Below are positions 51,556-61,859 of a stretch of DNA of 64,000 nucleotides, one piece after another. The first letter of the stretch is position 1. Each line of letters begins with the position of its first letter. A program made the position numbers and the translations under genes. A model generated the notes under the pieces. It was not told where the DNA came from, did no database searches, and saw only the letters and a list, made by a program, of their open reading frames with translations. Source of the stretch: Stieleria sp. JC731 (GTDB taxonomy: Bacteria > Planctomycetota > Planctomycetia > Pirellulales > Pirellulaceae); assembly GCF_020966635.1 (NCBI RefSeq), contig NZ_JAJKFQ010000026.1:225894-289893 (forward strand), in the 5' to 3' direction.

Positions 51556-53811
51556 ATGCCACTCCCATCGCCTGGACGTCTATTGCAGCGCACCAGTGTT
51601 GCAATCATGGTCATTGTTGTCACGCCGGCCGTCCTGATGATTGGGGCGACGTCAATTTGTTTGATTGCATACGCACGCGTCGGCGCAAGCCTCGATGACA
51701 TCGTGAAAAGCAGCTTGCCCGCATCGCATGCCTCGTCCGATGCCGAATTGGCCCTGACCAAGATGGGCGTTGAAACGCTTAAAGCGGCGGCCGTCTATGA
51801 CTTGGAACTGCGTCGGAAACATCTTGCGGAGGCCCGACACCAAGGGCAAGTGCTTTCACAAGCTTCCGAACGATTGTTGGAGATCCCGTTTTCTGAAGAG
51901 GGGCGTAGGCGAGCGGTTGCGATCGCCGAAAGTGCACCAAACCTAGTGCAGACTCATCGTCCGATTTGGGTCTTGTTGGATGAATGCACCGTGTTCGCCA
52001 CCGAGGACGCCCTCGAGCTTTTTGCAAGTGACGTACCGCCTTTGCAACGCAAAGTGTTCGAGAGCATTGCTGCCTTCAAATCCTATCATCAAAACAGCGT
52101 CAAGCAGCGGAACGCGACGGCAGAACGGTCGCTTGAGTTCTCGGAAAAGAGTTTGTTGGTTGGCAACGTTTTCACTTCTGCGCTTGGACTTGGCTTGGGA
52201 ATGCTGCTTTCCAGACGCATCCTCAAACGTGTGCGGCTTACTCTACAGACGTTAAAAAAAGTTGCCGATGGCGATCTCTCCGCACGACTTGAACTCGATT
52301 CCCAAGGGGAGTTCGGCGAAATTGCCGAAGCGACCAATCGCGCGATCGCCGCATCACAACAGACATTGGAAGCGTTGTCGAACCGCAATCGTGATATCCA
52401 AACCCTACTCGATTCGGTCGATGAGGGGTTCTTTACTATTGATCACGGTTTCATCATCAGCGAAGAGCGATCCGGTGCTGTCGAACGAATGCTTGCCGCT
52501 CCCAAGCAAGGTGAGACCTTCCCAGATTTCATTCGACGCTTCGATGAGACGACCGGTGATTGGCTAGAATTTGCGTTGCAAGAAGTGTTTGGGCGAATCT
52601 TGCCGGTTGAAGTCACCATCGACCAAGTTCCAAAAAGGTTTGAACATGAAGGTCAAACGTTTGCGATTCGCTGTTCGCCGTTTACGGATGCCGACAACAA
52701 TCTGAAGCTCGCGGTTGTACTAAGCGACATTACTGGTGCTGTCCAACAGGAAGTCTTGGAAACAAGGCAGCGGGAAATGATGGCGATTGTGTCCAGGATT
52801 ACAGAAGACCAAGTCGGCTTCATGGAGTTCTATAAGGAAGCAAATAGCCTCGTGGCGCTGTTATCTGCAGATGAAGGCCTCGACATCACATTGACTCAAA
52901 GAAGACTGCATACGCTTAAAGGCAACGCATCGATATTCGGACTTGAACGCCTGGGTGGTGTCTGTCACGAGATGGAACAGTCCATCGTCGAACTGGACGC
53001 CCTTCCCGAAGATGGCACACTGGAACGGTTGATCGCTTGCTGGACCTCAGTGACGCAGTATGTTGAACAGATCATGGGAGGCAAGAGTGATCGGCTAGAG
53101 ATCCAATACAAAGAGTATGACGAAACCGTCATCGCGGTGCTCAATCGAACGCCTCACGAACAAATCGCCACTCGAATGGTTTCTTGGACGCTTGAGGCGA
53201 CCGAAATCAGAATGAATCGCGTGCGTGAACAGGCGATTGCGCTTGCCAATCGGCTTGGAAAAGGAGAGATATCAGTTCGCTGTACCGGAGGACATTTAAG
53301 ACTTGCGCCTACCGAATGGAGCGGTTTCTGGGCGGCATTCGTTCACATTATCAGAAACGCAATCGATCACGGATTGGAGACGCCGGAGGAACGTGTGCGG
53401 GTTGGCAAACCTCAATCAGGAACACTGGAGCTAAGCACGACCGTCGATGATGAGCACTTCATTATTAAACTCTCCGATGACGGTCGCGGTATCGATTGGG
53501 ACAAAATCCGTCAGTTGGCACAGGAACGCAACTTACCTTGCAAATCCGATCAAGAGTTGTTGGACGTTCTGACCTTTGATGGCGTGACAACTCGTGAAAC
53601 CGCTTCGGAAATTAGCGGTCGAGGGATCGGAATGTCAGCGGTTCGTGAATGTTGTCGAAGCCTAGGTGGCGAATTGTTTGTCGAGTCAAAGTTCGGTGTA
53701 GGAACGACAATCTCTTTCCATTTCCCGATCAATCAAATGGCTCCGAAGATGTTTGCTTCGCTTGAGAGTTTCGGCATGAAAAATCCGTATATCGCAGCGA
53801 TTGGAAATTGA
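51556..53811 (+). CDS. Membrane-bound HPt-histidine kinase, CheA-like, lacking CheW-type domain
   Basis: This is a 751-residue sensor. A transmembrane helix (about residues 16-38), a periplasmic helical domain (about 40-205), a second helix (about 207-222) and a HAMP-like segment (RILKRVRLTLQTLKKVADGD) are followed by a PAS-like region (about 275-400, SVDEGFFTIDHGFIISE). An HPt-like domain has LHTLKGNASIFGLERL, with the likely phosphorylatable His near residue 455. The CheA-type ATPase is clear: FVHIIRNAIDHGLETPEER (N box), LSDDGRGID, and GRGIGMSAVRE. The protein ends right after the ATPase, so the P5/CheW domain of CheA and the response-regulator domain are absent. It is followed by a Cache-like exported protein and a methyl-accepting protein. 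Confidence 0.9.
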   Translation: MPLPSPGRLLQRTSVAIMVIVVTPAVLMIGATSICLIAYARVGASLDDIVKSSLPASHASSDAELALTKMGVETLKAAAVYDLELRRKHLAEARHQGQVLSQASERLLEIPFSEEGRRRAVAIAESAPNLVQTHRPIWVLLDECTVFATEDALELFASDVPPLQRKVFESIAAFKSYHQNSVKQRNATAERSLEFSEKSLLVGNVFTSALGLGLGMLLSRRILKRVRLTLQTLKKVADGDLSARLELDSQGEFGEIAEATNRAIAASQQTLEALSNRNRDIQTLLDSVDEGFFTIDHGFIISEERSGAVERMLAAPKQGETFPDFIRRFDETTGDWLEFALQEVFGRILPVEVTIDQVPKRFEHEGQTFAIRCSPFTDADNNLKLAVVLSDITGAVQQEVLETRQREMMAIVSRITEDQVGFMEFYKEANSLVALLSADEGLDITLTQRRLHTLKGNASIFGLERLGGVCHEMEQSIVELDALPEDGTLERLIACWTSVTQYVEQIMGGKSDRLEIQYKEYDETVIAVLNRTPHEQIATRMVSWTLEATEIRMNRVREQAIALANRLGKGEISVRCTGGHLRLAPTEWSGFWAAFVHIIRNAIDHGLETPEERVRVGKPQSGTLELSTTVDDEHFIIKLSDDGRGIDWDKIRQLAQERNLPCKSDQELLDVLTFDGVTTRETASEISGRGIGMSAVRECCRSLGGELFVESKFGVGTTISFHFPINQMAPKMFASLESFGMKNPYIAAIGN

Positions 53812-53817
53812 CCGTCT

Positions 53818-54486
53818 ATGAACAGTCCACTTAACTGCATCAGCACTCTTCTCATAGTCTTGGTGATGCTTTCAGATTTTTGTATCGCTGCGAACGATGA
53901 TATTGCACAGCAGCAAGTCGAAGAAGAACGCATTAACGAGATTGTTAAGTCCTATGCCGAAAAGCACGTCCAACTGTACCTGGTTGCACATCAAGGACTG
54001 ATCGACCAGCTAGAAACGGTGAACATTGAGCGGGAGCAATGGAAGCCGTATAGCAATCGCTGGAAAGCGTGGTACCCTCATGAAGTCGAAATGAATAATC
54101 CAAGTTACGACTACGCGGAATACATTTGGTCCGCTCGTCGAGATCGAAGTTTCCGAAACCAACACACCCGGTCAGTCGTCGCACAAGAGCTGCGTGATTT
54201 CAGCGAATCTACCGACGGAATCATTTTAGAGTTGTTCGTGGTCGATTGCCGCGGAGGCAACGTCGCGCTCGCCTCATGGACAACAGACTGGTTTCAAGGT
54301 GACGAAGCGAAATTTCAAAAGCCATTCGAGAGCTTGGAGATCGAAGTTTTCCCACCCAGTCGCGACGATACGGTTGGGAAAATGGTGGTTCAAGCCAGTA
54401 TCCCGATGTTTCGTGCCGATGACACATTGTTAGGTGTCGCCGTGGTTTCGCTCGACGTCGATCGATTACTAGCGTCCAAACGCTAA
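53818..54486 (+). CDS. Exported Cache/PDC-like sensor domain protein
   Basis: This is a 222-residue protein with a signal peptide (about residues 1-24, STLLIVLVMLSDFCIAAN). The rest is one soluble domain: a helical N-terminal part (IVKSYAEKHVQLYLVAHQGL), then a PAS/Cache-like sheet with GIILELFVVDCRGGNVALAS and a second strand set (MVVQASIPMFRADDTLLGVAVVSLDVDRLL), very similar to the membrane-distal parts of chemoreceptors. It has no transmembrane anchor or output domain. Placed six bases after the kinase gene, it may bind a ligand in the periplasm and present it to the kinase or to the receptor at 54803 (inference). Confidence 0.8.
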   Translation: MNSPLNCISTLLIVLVMLSDFCIAANDDIAQQQVEEERINEIVKSYAEKHVQLYLVAHQGLIDQLETVNIEREQWKPYSNRWKAWYPHEVEMNNPSYDYAEYIWSARRDRSFRNQHTRSVVAQELRDFSESTDGIILELFVVDCRGGNVALASWTTDWFQGDEAKFQKPFESLEIEVFPPSRDDTVGKMVVQASIPMFRADDTLLGVAVVSLDVDRLLASKR

Positions 54487-54515
54487 TCTTCTAAAGCTTC
54501 AGATCTTGAAGATTA
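54484..54515 (+). terminator. Weak hairpin after the Cache-like gene
   Basis: TAATCTTC at the stop codon (54484-54491) pairs with GAAGATTA (54508-54515) around a 16-base loop. No T-run follows, so this is at most a weak or regulatory structure. The rest of the 316-base gap to 54803 shows nothing else recognisable. Confidence 0.3.
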
Positions 54516-54802
54516 CCTGCTCGAATAGTGGCTAAATCACTTGCTTCAGGGCTCGATCAGCAAAACAACTAGGCCGGAAAACTCCAGCAGATGCTTTTGC
54601 CTATTGCTTTGCGACTTGGAGCACCTGTCAAATCATGCCCCCCGGTTAGGTTCGGTTTTGTTGTCGGTGAGAATTTGCTGCTGAGGATGAGGGATAACCC
54701 GAGTCCGTCTTCTGTCGTCTGCTTTTACCTGTAAGCCACTTTTTCACAAGGCGTCCGTAAACGCCAACGGTGAACAGACAAGCAAACAGATGGATTGGCG
54801 GA

Positions 54803-56272
54803 ATGTATCTTCAGAAGCTTACGGTTAAAGCAAAGTTAACGGCCTTGGTTGCCGTCTCAGGGATAGCCTTCTTTCTGTACGGGGTCTGGTCCTGGAACAC
54901 CCTTTCGGTCGCCAAAGTCCACGGACCCTACTACGATCGGATCGAGATGGGTAAGGATCTGATTGCCGACATCTTGCCACCGCCAAACTACATCATCGAG
55001 TCTTACTTGATGGCGCTGCACATGGCCAACGAAGTTGAAGAAGGGGCATCGCAAGCACAGTTGAAATTGGATGCCAAACGCTGCAAGGAATTGGAGAAAA
55101 AGTTTCTTGCACGCCACGAATACTGGAAAGCCACGCTGCCAGAGGGCGAGATGAAACACATCAAGTCCGTGAACGCTTTCACACCCGCTCGAGAGTTTTA
55201 CCGGGTTCTAGACGAAGAGTTCATTCCGGCCTGTTTGCGTGGTGACGTGCAACTGGTCGAACAGCTTGAACGCGGTGTACTCGGGTCGCTTTACGATGAG
55301 CACCGCAATGCCGTTGATCGAGTGGTGATCATGGCGCAGGAATACAACAAGACCGCCGAAAATGAAGTGGCATCGTTGGTCCAGCGACGAGCTTATATTT
55401 CGGTCGCGGCAATCATCTTTCTGACCCTGTCGATGATTTCTGTCGGAATGATCATCTCACGTGACACCGTTAACCCTCTGGTCGCATCGGCTGCTCGATT
55501 GCAGGAATTGTCAAAATACGTCCGCTCCGAACTTCTAAAAGATGCCGAAGAGACATCCGCTCAGGCGATCATGGCTAGCAGCGCTGCAGAAGAAGTGAGT
55601 GTCAATACGCGAAGCTTGGCTACGGCAGTCGAGCAATTTGAACTCAGCATTAAAGAGATCTCGCACAACGCATCAAGTGCTGTCAGCACCGCTTCGGAAG
55701 CCGTATCGGTCACCCAAGAAACGAGCGCCCGTATCAGTCAGCTCGGATCCAGTAGCTCTGAAATCGGCGAGGTCATCAAAACGATTAGCGCGATCGCATC
55801 GCAAACCAATCTACTCGCTTTGAACGCGACCATCGAATCAGCGCGGGCTGGTGAAGCTGGCAAAGGTTTCGCAGTCGTAGCCAACGAGGTGAAGGACCTT
55901 GCTGCCGATACGTCTCGCGCCGCTGACGAAATTATTACAAAGATTGAAGCGATTCAGAGCGATACCCATATGGCAATCGAAGCGATTGCAAGGGCAAGCA
56001 CGGTTATCGGCCAGATCGCCGAGAGTCAAAATGCGATCGCCGGTGCCGTTGAAGAACAGTCCGCGATGACCGGCGAGATCTCCAAAAGTATCGGTGAAGT
56101 CGCAGCAGGAAGCAGCGAAATCGCACGAAGTGTATCGGCGGTATCCTCGGCAGCGATGAATACGACAAGCGGATCGGGAAACGCGGTGAAAACCGCGTCC
56201 GACTTGGAAGATATGGCGATTGAGCTGCTTCGCCTTGTGGGCGAGATACGCGAAGAACCTGTGGAAGTTTGA
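54803..56272 (+). CDS. Methyl-accepting chemotaxis protein
   Basis: This is a 489-residue receptor. Its first transmembrane helix lies at about residues 12-32 ([15 protein letters not shown]), a periplasmic four-helix-type sensor domain at about 35-195, and the second helix at about 198-222 ([19 protein letters not shown]). The HAMP segment is short and degenerate. The signalling domain is typical: [40 protein letters not shown] at the hairpin tip, with flanking helices rich in Ala, Ser and Glu for methylation. No C-terminal CheR-docking pentapeptide is present. ATG 54803 starts [16 protein letters not shown] 54770 is open as well. The adjacent kinase lacks a CheW-like part, so a CheA/CheW pair encoded elsewhere is needed. 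Confidence 0.94.
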   Translation: MYLQKLTVKAKLTALVAVSGIAFFLYGVWSWNTLSVAKVHGPYYDRIEMGKDLIADILPPPNYIIESYLMALHMANEVEEGASQAQLKLDAKRCKELEKKFLARHEYWKATLPEGEMKHIKSVNAFTPAREFYRVLDEEFIPACLRGDVQLVEQLERGVLGSLYDEHRNAVDRVVIMAQEYNKTAENEVASLVQRRAYISVAAIIFLTLSMISVGMIISRDTVNPLVASAARLQELSKYVRSELLKDAEETSAQAIMASSAAEEVSVNTRSLATAVEQFELSIKEISHNASSAVSTASEAVSVTQETSARISQLGSSSSEIGEVIKTISAIASQTNLLALNATIESARAGEAGKGFAVVANEVKDLAADTSRAADEIITKIEAIQSDTHMAIEAIARASTVIGQIAESQNAIAGAVEEQSAMTGEISKSIGEVAAGSSEIARSVSAVSSAAMNTTSGSGNAVKTASDLEDMAIELLRLVGEIREEPVEV

Positions 56273-56332
56273 TCTCGTACGACTGCTTTGAATCGTTGAT
56301 TACTCTGTCAAAAACAACAACGATGATAAAGG

Positions 56333-59300
56333 CTAAAGCGACAGGATATATTTGAACAACTCAATGCGTTCTCGATCATCGAGCGTATTTAATAGGCCTG
56401 ACGGCATGAACGAGTTTTCGGAGATTTTGATCTCTTCGACATCGTCTTGGTTGATCGTCACGGTCTTCGTTGCCGTTTTTACAACGATCGCCGTTTCTGT
56501 CTCGGATTGGATCAAACCAGTGACGACTTGGCCATCGGTTGTCAGAATCACACGAGCTTGAAAATCGTTGCCGATCACTGCATTCGGGTCGATGACGTTC
56601 TCAATCGCATACTCAACGCCTTTGGTCCGTGTGCCTTCGAGTTTTGGCGCCAATCGAGCTTGTTCCAGTTCAGGCTGATGACAGGCGGCGCAAAGCTTTT
56701 TGAAATGGATTGCTCCTTGGCGTTCGCTGAATGCCCATTTGGGTGCCGCGTTGTAGGCATTGATCGTTTTACGGATTTCATCTCGTAGTTCAGCTGACGA
56801 ACCACCGATACGGCCCCATTCACTTGCCAATCGCTGATTCAGCGTCGTGTCGCCTAAGTTTGCCATCTGATTGGCGAAGTAAGCGGTTAACTGTGATTTA
56901 TCAATTCGCCCGGCCTTTATCTCATCGAGCAGCTTTTCGGCCCAGCGAGGGCGGCTCGATAACAATTCCAATGCCGAATTACGCGTGCCGGCATCCCACT
57001 TCACGAATCGTTCCAGGACACGTTGCGGAATGTCCGCATGATCGTATCGTGCCAATTGTGGCAAGGCAGTCGATGCGAACGCGTCTTCGTCTAGTAGTGA
57101 TAGGAGAGACGCCACGTTGTCCTTACCGGGGTCGGCTTCTAGCAACCGAATCGCCCTCCGTCTTGCCGATTCGTTCGCCGTCTTATCAACGACAACCGCT
57201 CGTAAACGTTTGAATAATGAAGGGTCAGAAAAACTAGCGCCGATTTGTTCGGCCGATGTCCGCATCGCTGGGTCGTTTGAATCATAAAGCTGATCTGAAA
57301 TGTCAGCCCATCCGGTCGGTGGTGTGATTTTACGCATCCCCGTTAGAGCATGCGCAAACAATGTGACCAACTGCTTTTGTCGTGGCCGATCCGCTGATGT
57401 GATTTGTTTGACAATCGCATCACGACCGACTTCGGATTGCCTAGCCGCATACCAAAATGCGTAGTCCGCGAACACAGTGTTGGGGGACTCGATCGCAAGT
57501 GCCAATCCACGTGTCAAATCCCTTTGCATCAATGGCGCAAAGACCTGCCAAAGCAAGATCGGAAGGTCGCGGTCGGTTGATAAGTCGTCGCGGCTGAGTA
57601 GCTGTTCCACGATTTGCCATCTGTCAGACGGCTGCAGATCTGGTATCGCCGAGGCGATGGAGCGGCAGACGTGCAACGATTCTTCATTCGCGCAGTGGTT
57701 CAGGATAGCCTTGCTGGCGTTTTTCGGTTCGGGGTAATCAGACAGTAACTGAACCGCCCAAGCACGAACGTATTCACTTTCGTCGGACAACGCTGAAGTC
57801 AGTACAGTTAATGTTGTTTCGTCGCAAGCAGCGAGCGTCCAAAGCGATTGCAAACGAATGGACTCATCATCGTTTTCTAGTAGCATCCTGAGATGCACGA
57901 GGGTGGAAGCTCTCAAGCCCGATGTTGCTGAACGCTCAGCCAGAACCAAACGAGCGGCTCGGGCATGCCAATGGTTTTTATGCGAGAGTGCTTTGACGAG
58001 TGCCTTTTCGTCCGCATTTTGATAGTCGATCGAAACCGGATTGAAACCGGAGTCAAACTGCATCCGATAAAGACGCCCGTTTCCTCGGTCCCAGAGTTCG
58101 ACGTTGGGATTATGGCAGTGCCGTGGGTCATACCAGTCGCTGATGTAAACAGCACCGTCAGGGCCGACCTTTAGATCGACGCCAACGAATTGTTGGTCGC
58201 CACAGAACAACACATCATTTCCGGCATGCACCGTTTCATAGCCGCCGGCAACACGCTGGTTGACTTGGTGATTGATCTGATGTCCATGCAAATTCAGAGT
58301 GAAGAGATGATTGCGATAGCTGTCCGGCCAATTGTCACCCAGATAGATCATTGTGCCCACGTGTGAATGTCCACCATAGACTTCTCGCGAGCCGCGTTTT
58401 CCGGCGCCACCTTCACCATGCCCGTACCGAGACGATGCGAGCAGGTAGTTTTTCATATGTGGCATCCCAGGCAATTCTGTAGCTGACACGAATGGTGCAT
58501 AACCGCCGTTCACCTGATTCCAGTAGTTTCCGTTACGCATGACGTGCGTGGTCGAACCCTGGCCCCAATGGCTTCGGCAGTGCGTCATGAACAGTTGACC
58601 GTGAATGTCGTAATCGAGTCCCCATTGATTGCTGCCGCCATGGGCGAAGACTTCGAATTGATGCTTGGTCGGATGGTATCGCCAGACGCCAGCTGCCAAG
58701 TGCACCCGATCTTTATCTTCGGATCCAGGCTTACCAATCATCGACGTGTTGAAGACCCCTTGGTTCCCATACAGCCAGCCGTCAGGTCCCCAAAGAAAAC
58801 TGTTAAGCGTTTCGTGGGTGTCGCCATAGCCGAATCCATCGAGCATAACGATGGGTTCAGAATCCGGAGTGTCATCGCGGTTAGCATCGGGAATGAACAA
58901 CAACTGCGGTGCAGCACCAATCCAAACGCCTCCGAACCCGACCTCGATTCCACTGACAAGGTTCAAACCTTCCGAAAACACCTTTCTGGTTTCAAAGACA
59001 CCGTCGCCGTTGGAGTCTTCAAGGATCACGATTTTGTCCAACCCTTCGCCTTCGGCCCGTTTCTCGGGATAGGAGTGTCCTTCAACGACCCATAGACGCC
59101 CCTTCGTATCGAAAGTAAACGCGATCGGCTGGTGCACATCCGGTTCGGCGGCGACAACGTCAACCGAGAAGCCCTCGGGGACCGCCATTTGTTCAACCGT
59201 TCGGTTGACTTGAGGAAGATCTTTGCTGACCGATCGTACCGTAGGCTGGTTGGGGATCAGGTGATGCAGCAAAGGATTGAATGTCGAACGCCAGGCGGTT

Positions 59301-60577
59301 GATCGTTCGACCTCAGCGGGCGGAGTTTGATGCAAGCGAAAGTCATCGAAGTTGATATGCCCCCAGCCGCCGGAACTTTCATCGATGACTTTTACAGCCA
59401 GCGTTTGTCCCTGGTAGTCATTTAGATCTGCCACGACACGTCGCATCTGCTCGCGATTGTCGCCACTGGCCTTGAATATTGCTTGCGTGGCTCCGTCGTC
59501 TCCGATCGAGACAATTTCGACTCGTGTCGCATCGGAGTTGCCGCCACCGATCAGAAAACTTGCATAGCGTTGATCGAGTTTAAACGATGGTGAAGTCAAT
59601 GTGCCAATGGGCGCATCACCGCTAAGCTCGAATCCTCCCACGAAGAATTCACCAACCTTGTTGCTTTGTTGCCCAGCCCAGCGGCTAGCGATCGAATCAC
59701 GACTGACAGGTTGGCCTTTAAACGCGTTGCCGTCGGCTGTCCAATCTTGGAGCGATCCGGTTTCAAAACCGAAGCTCGCGGAATCACCTTTGGAAGCTTT
59801 GGGAAACGTTCCGGTGTTTTTGTCTGTGGAATCGACTTTTGCTGCAGGCTTAAAACTGAAATTGGTCAGGCGGTCTTGATTTGCACTGCTTAGATTCTCG
59901 AGGCGGATATCTTTAAACTCGATCTTCGTTTCGCCGCCACTATGCAATTGGAAGGCAAGTTTCCCTGTGAGGTCGTGTTCGTTCTTCTGAACATCCGACA
60001 GTTGAGAGAACAAAGTTCCGTTGACATAGACGTCGATGCGAGGACCGATTGCGACGATTCGATATTCGTTCCAGCGGTCTTCGCGAAACAGAACCTTGTA
60101 CTGTTCCTTTGGTGCAAAGACTTCGCTTTGACGGTTTCCGTCGGCATCAATCTTGACCCTTGTGCCACGTTCAACCAACAAAGCTCGGCCGTGTTCGTCG
60201 TAGATGCGTCCTAGCCATGTGTCCCCCATATCCAGGTCAGCTTGGTAGCCGGAAACGTGGTCAACGTTGTCGACTTGGCATCGGATTTGAACACCGCTGT
60301 TTGCGCCCGCGCCTCCCGTTAGCCGGAAACGAAAGTTCAATTCAAAGTCACCTAGCTCGCCGCCTTTCCAAACCAGCCAAGTGTTTTTGTTAAGCCTTGT
60401 TCCGGGAGCGATTTCACCGACAAACGCGCCATTTTGGATTCGCCAGTACGATTGATCGCAATCCCAGCCATCAAAAGTCTCGCCATCGAAGAGGCTGTGT
60501 GTCTGAGCCTCACAAAATGCGTTCCAACCCAGAACGAACAACAAGGCAAACGCGAGCGATAAGAATCGGTTCATCAC
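56333..60577 (-). CDS. Giant PVC-type heme-binding dehydrogenase with N-terminal DUF1080 domain
   Basis: This 1414-residue exported protein has, in order: a signal peptide (about residues 1-24), a DUF1080 domain (about 26-225, HSLFDGETFDGWD to FKDIRLEN), a second beta-sandwich-like region (about 265-400), the PVC membrane-bound dehydrogenase beta-propeller (about 450-830, PEGFSVDVVAAEPDVHQPIA, WGPDGWLYGNQGVF, VGVDLKVGPDGAVYISDWYD), HEAT-like helical repeats (about 850-1260), and a C-terminal cytochrome c domain with one CxxCH (CAACH near residue 1290). It likely oxidises a carbohydrate and passes electrons to heme. The architecture is a known planctomycete type; the DUF1080 fusion at the front is the less common feature. 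Confidence 0.92.
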   Translation of the reverse strand: MMNRFLSLAFALLFVLGWNAFCEAQTHSLFDGETFDGWDCDQSYWRIQNGAFVGEIAPGTRLNKNTWLVWKGGELGDFELNFRFRLTGGAGANSGVQIRCQVDNVDHVSGYQADLDMGDTWLGRIYDEHGRALLVERGTRVKIDADGNRQSEVFAPKEQYKVLFREDRWNEYRIVAIGPRIDVYVNGTLFSQLSDVQKNEHDLTGKLAFQLHSGGETKIEFKDIRLENLSSANQDRLTNFSFKPAAKVDSTDKNTGTFPKASKGDSASFGFETGSLQDWTADGNAFKGQPVSRDSIASRWAGQQSNKVGEFFVGGFELSGDAPIGTLTSPSFKLDQRYASFLIGGGNSDATRVEIVSIGDDGATQAIFKASGDNREQMRRVVADLNDYQGQTLAVKVIDESSGGWGHINFDDFRLHQTPPAEVERSTAWRSTFNPLLHHLIPNQPTVRSVSKDLPQVNRTVEQMAVPEGFSVDVVAAEPDVHQPIAFTFDTKGRLWVVEGHSYPEKRAEGEGLDKIVILEDSNGDGVFETRKVFSEGLNLVSGIEVGFGGVWIGAAPQLLFIPDANRDDTPDSEPIVMLDGFGYGDTHETLNSFLWGPDGWLYGNQGVFNTSMIGKPGSEDKDRVHLAAGVWRYHPTKHQFEVFAHGGSNQWGLDYDIHGQLFMTHCRSHWGQGSTTHVMRNGNYWNQVNGGYAPFVSATELPGMPHMKNYLLASSRYGHGEGGAGKRGSREVYGGHSHVGTMIYLGDNWPDSYRNHLFTLNLHGHQINHQVNQRVAGGYETVHAGNDVLFCGDQQFVGVDLKVGPDGAVYISDWYDPRHCHNPNVELWDRGNGRLYRMQFDSGFNPVSIDYQNADEKALVKALSHKNHWHARAARLVLAERSATSGLRASTLVHLRMLLENDDESIRLQSLWTLAACDETTLTVLTSALSDESEYVRAWAVQLLSDYPEPKNASKAILNHCANEESLHVCRSIASAIPDLQPSDRWQIVEQLLSRDDLSTDRDLPILLWQVFAPLMQRDLTRGLALAIESPNTVFADYAFWYAARQSEVGRDAIVKQITSADRPRQKQLVTLFAHALTGMRKITPPTGWADISDQLYDSNDPAMRTSAEQIGASFSDPSLFKRLRAVVVDKTANESARRRAIRLLEADPGKDNVASLLSLLDEDAFASTALPQLARYDHADIPQRVLERFVKWDAGTRNSALELLSSRPRWAEKLLDEIKAGRIDKSQLTAYFANQMANLGDTTLNQRLASEWGRIGGSSAELRDEIRKTINAYNAAPKWAFSERQGAIHFKKLCAACHQPELEQARLAPKLEGTRTKGVEYAIENVIDPNAVIGNDFQARVILTTDGQVVTGLIQSETETAIVVKTATKTVTINQDDVEEIKISENSFMPSGLLNTLDDRERIELFKYILSL

Positions 60578-61045
60578 TGGTGGACTTCAGGTGCGGGGCT
60601 GAATGGCGGCAGGGGGCGCCGAAGGGCGCAATAGTGGCAACTATTGTCACCCGATCGCTGCCGGTCGTCAACGAGATGGACAAATCGGCGGAGCATCGGG
60701 CCAGCTGAAAGGAACTCGACGTTGCGGGGATTGAAGTTTGGTTTGCTCGATCAGCTTTCGTTTGTGCTAGCGATGGGCGTCCATGCAGTGTGTCAGAGCA
60801 GGCGTGGGGCCGTTCGATTTCAGTTTGCGACCGTCATCTGAAGCTCCGATCGGTCTGTTAATTGGGGCTGCAAACTGTTGGATAAATTCTGAAACTTTCT
60901 AGGCGGATTCGGGCTGGGCTCGCAACCATTGGCGTGAGGCAGGGTTTGGTAAGATGACTCTCGAACTAAATCGCCCATAACGGTGGGCGGGTGACTGAGT
61001 TTTCAGGTGGTCGACCTCCCCGCCGACTTTTCAATGGAGAAACAA
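60578..61045. other. Divergent promoter region, non-coding
   Basis: No gene is supported between the large dehydrogenase gene and the dioxygenase gene. A short hairpin, CAATAGT (60629-60635) with ACTATTG (60640-60646), lies 50 bases upstream of the start at 60577 and could be an operator. The plus-strand promoter of the dioxygenase gene should lie between about 60900 and 61020. Confidence 0.4.
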
Positions 61046-61729
61046 ATGAACCTTATCTCTCGTCGTCGTGCTATCGCGACCGGATCAATGGCGCTATGGA
61101 CGACTCGCGGATTGTTCGCCGAGCAATTGATGTTGCCGACACCGCGATTGACGGAAGGCCCCTTCTACCCAGACAAACTGCCTTTGGATCAGGACAATGA
61201 TCTGATCCTCATCAAGGACAGTACAACACCAGCGGTTGGACAGATTGCACACTTCACCGGTCGAATCCTTACCCGCAGTGGTTCGCCGGTCCGAAACGCG
61301 ACAATCGAAATTTGGCAATGTGATGCCAACGCCGTCTATCTTCATTCGGCCGACAGCAACGGCAAGAAAGATCAGCAGGACAAACACTTCCAAGGCTACG
61401 GCAAGTTCGAAACCGCTTCAGATGGTGGATATCGATTCCGAACCATCAAGCCTGTTCCGTATCCGGGGCGTCCCGCTCCGCACATTCACATCAAGGTTTC
61501 ACAAGGTGATCGTGAAGTCTTGACAACACAGTGCATGATTCGGGGGCACGAAGGGAACGCACGCGATGGCGTGTTCCGCAGTGCGGGTGATCTTGTAGAC
61601 CATGAATTGATTCAGGCAGACTTCAAAAAGCTACCTGATTCGAAGATGGACGAGTACAGCGCCGTATTCGATATCGTCCTCGGTCGTACTCCTGACGATC
61701 GACAGATGCAGCGGCCACGCAACTCGTAA
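61046..61729 (+). CDS. Intradiol ring-cleavage dioxygenase-like protein, Tat-exported
   Basis: This 227-residue protein has the fold of protocatechuate 3,4-dioxygenase, which uses Fe(III) to open catechol-type rings. Iron-ligand candidates are the Tyr in DANAVYLHS, the Tyr in KPVPYPGR and the two His in PAPHIHIKV, matching the Tyr-Tyr-His-His set. TEGPFYPD at the front and GRILTRSGSPVRNATIEIWQ are family marks. SRRRAIATGSM near the start suggests a Tat signal. ATG 61046 is chosen because GGAG lies about eight bases upstream; ATG 61034 is a longer alternative. It is a single-subunit exported version common in bacteria with unknown natural substrate. Confidence 0.9.
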   Translation: MNLISRRRAIATGSMALWTTRGLFAEQLMLPTPRLTEGPFYPDKLPLDQDNDLILIKDSTTPAVGQIAHFTGRILTRSGSPVRNATIEIWQCDANAVYLHSADSNGKKDQQDKHFQGYGKFETASDGGYRFRTIKPVPYPGRPAPHIHIKVSQGDREVLTTQCMIRGHEGNARDGVFRSAGDLVDHELIQADFKKLPDSKMDEYSAVFDIVLGRTPDDRQMQRPRNS

Positions 61730-61859
61730 CAGGGATTCAACGCCAGTTCAAAGTCACCACCTTTTGGGTGCACGGACTGCTAACCGCGTTGGAATTTCTG
61801 CCGACAGCGATTTCCAACGCTTCACCAAGCTTTTCTTTACGTCTATTCGAGTCTGAAAA

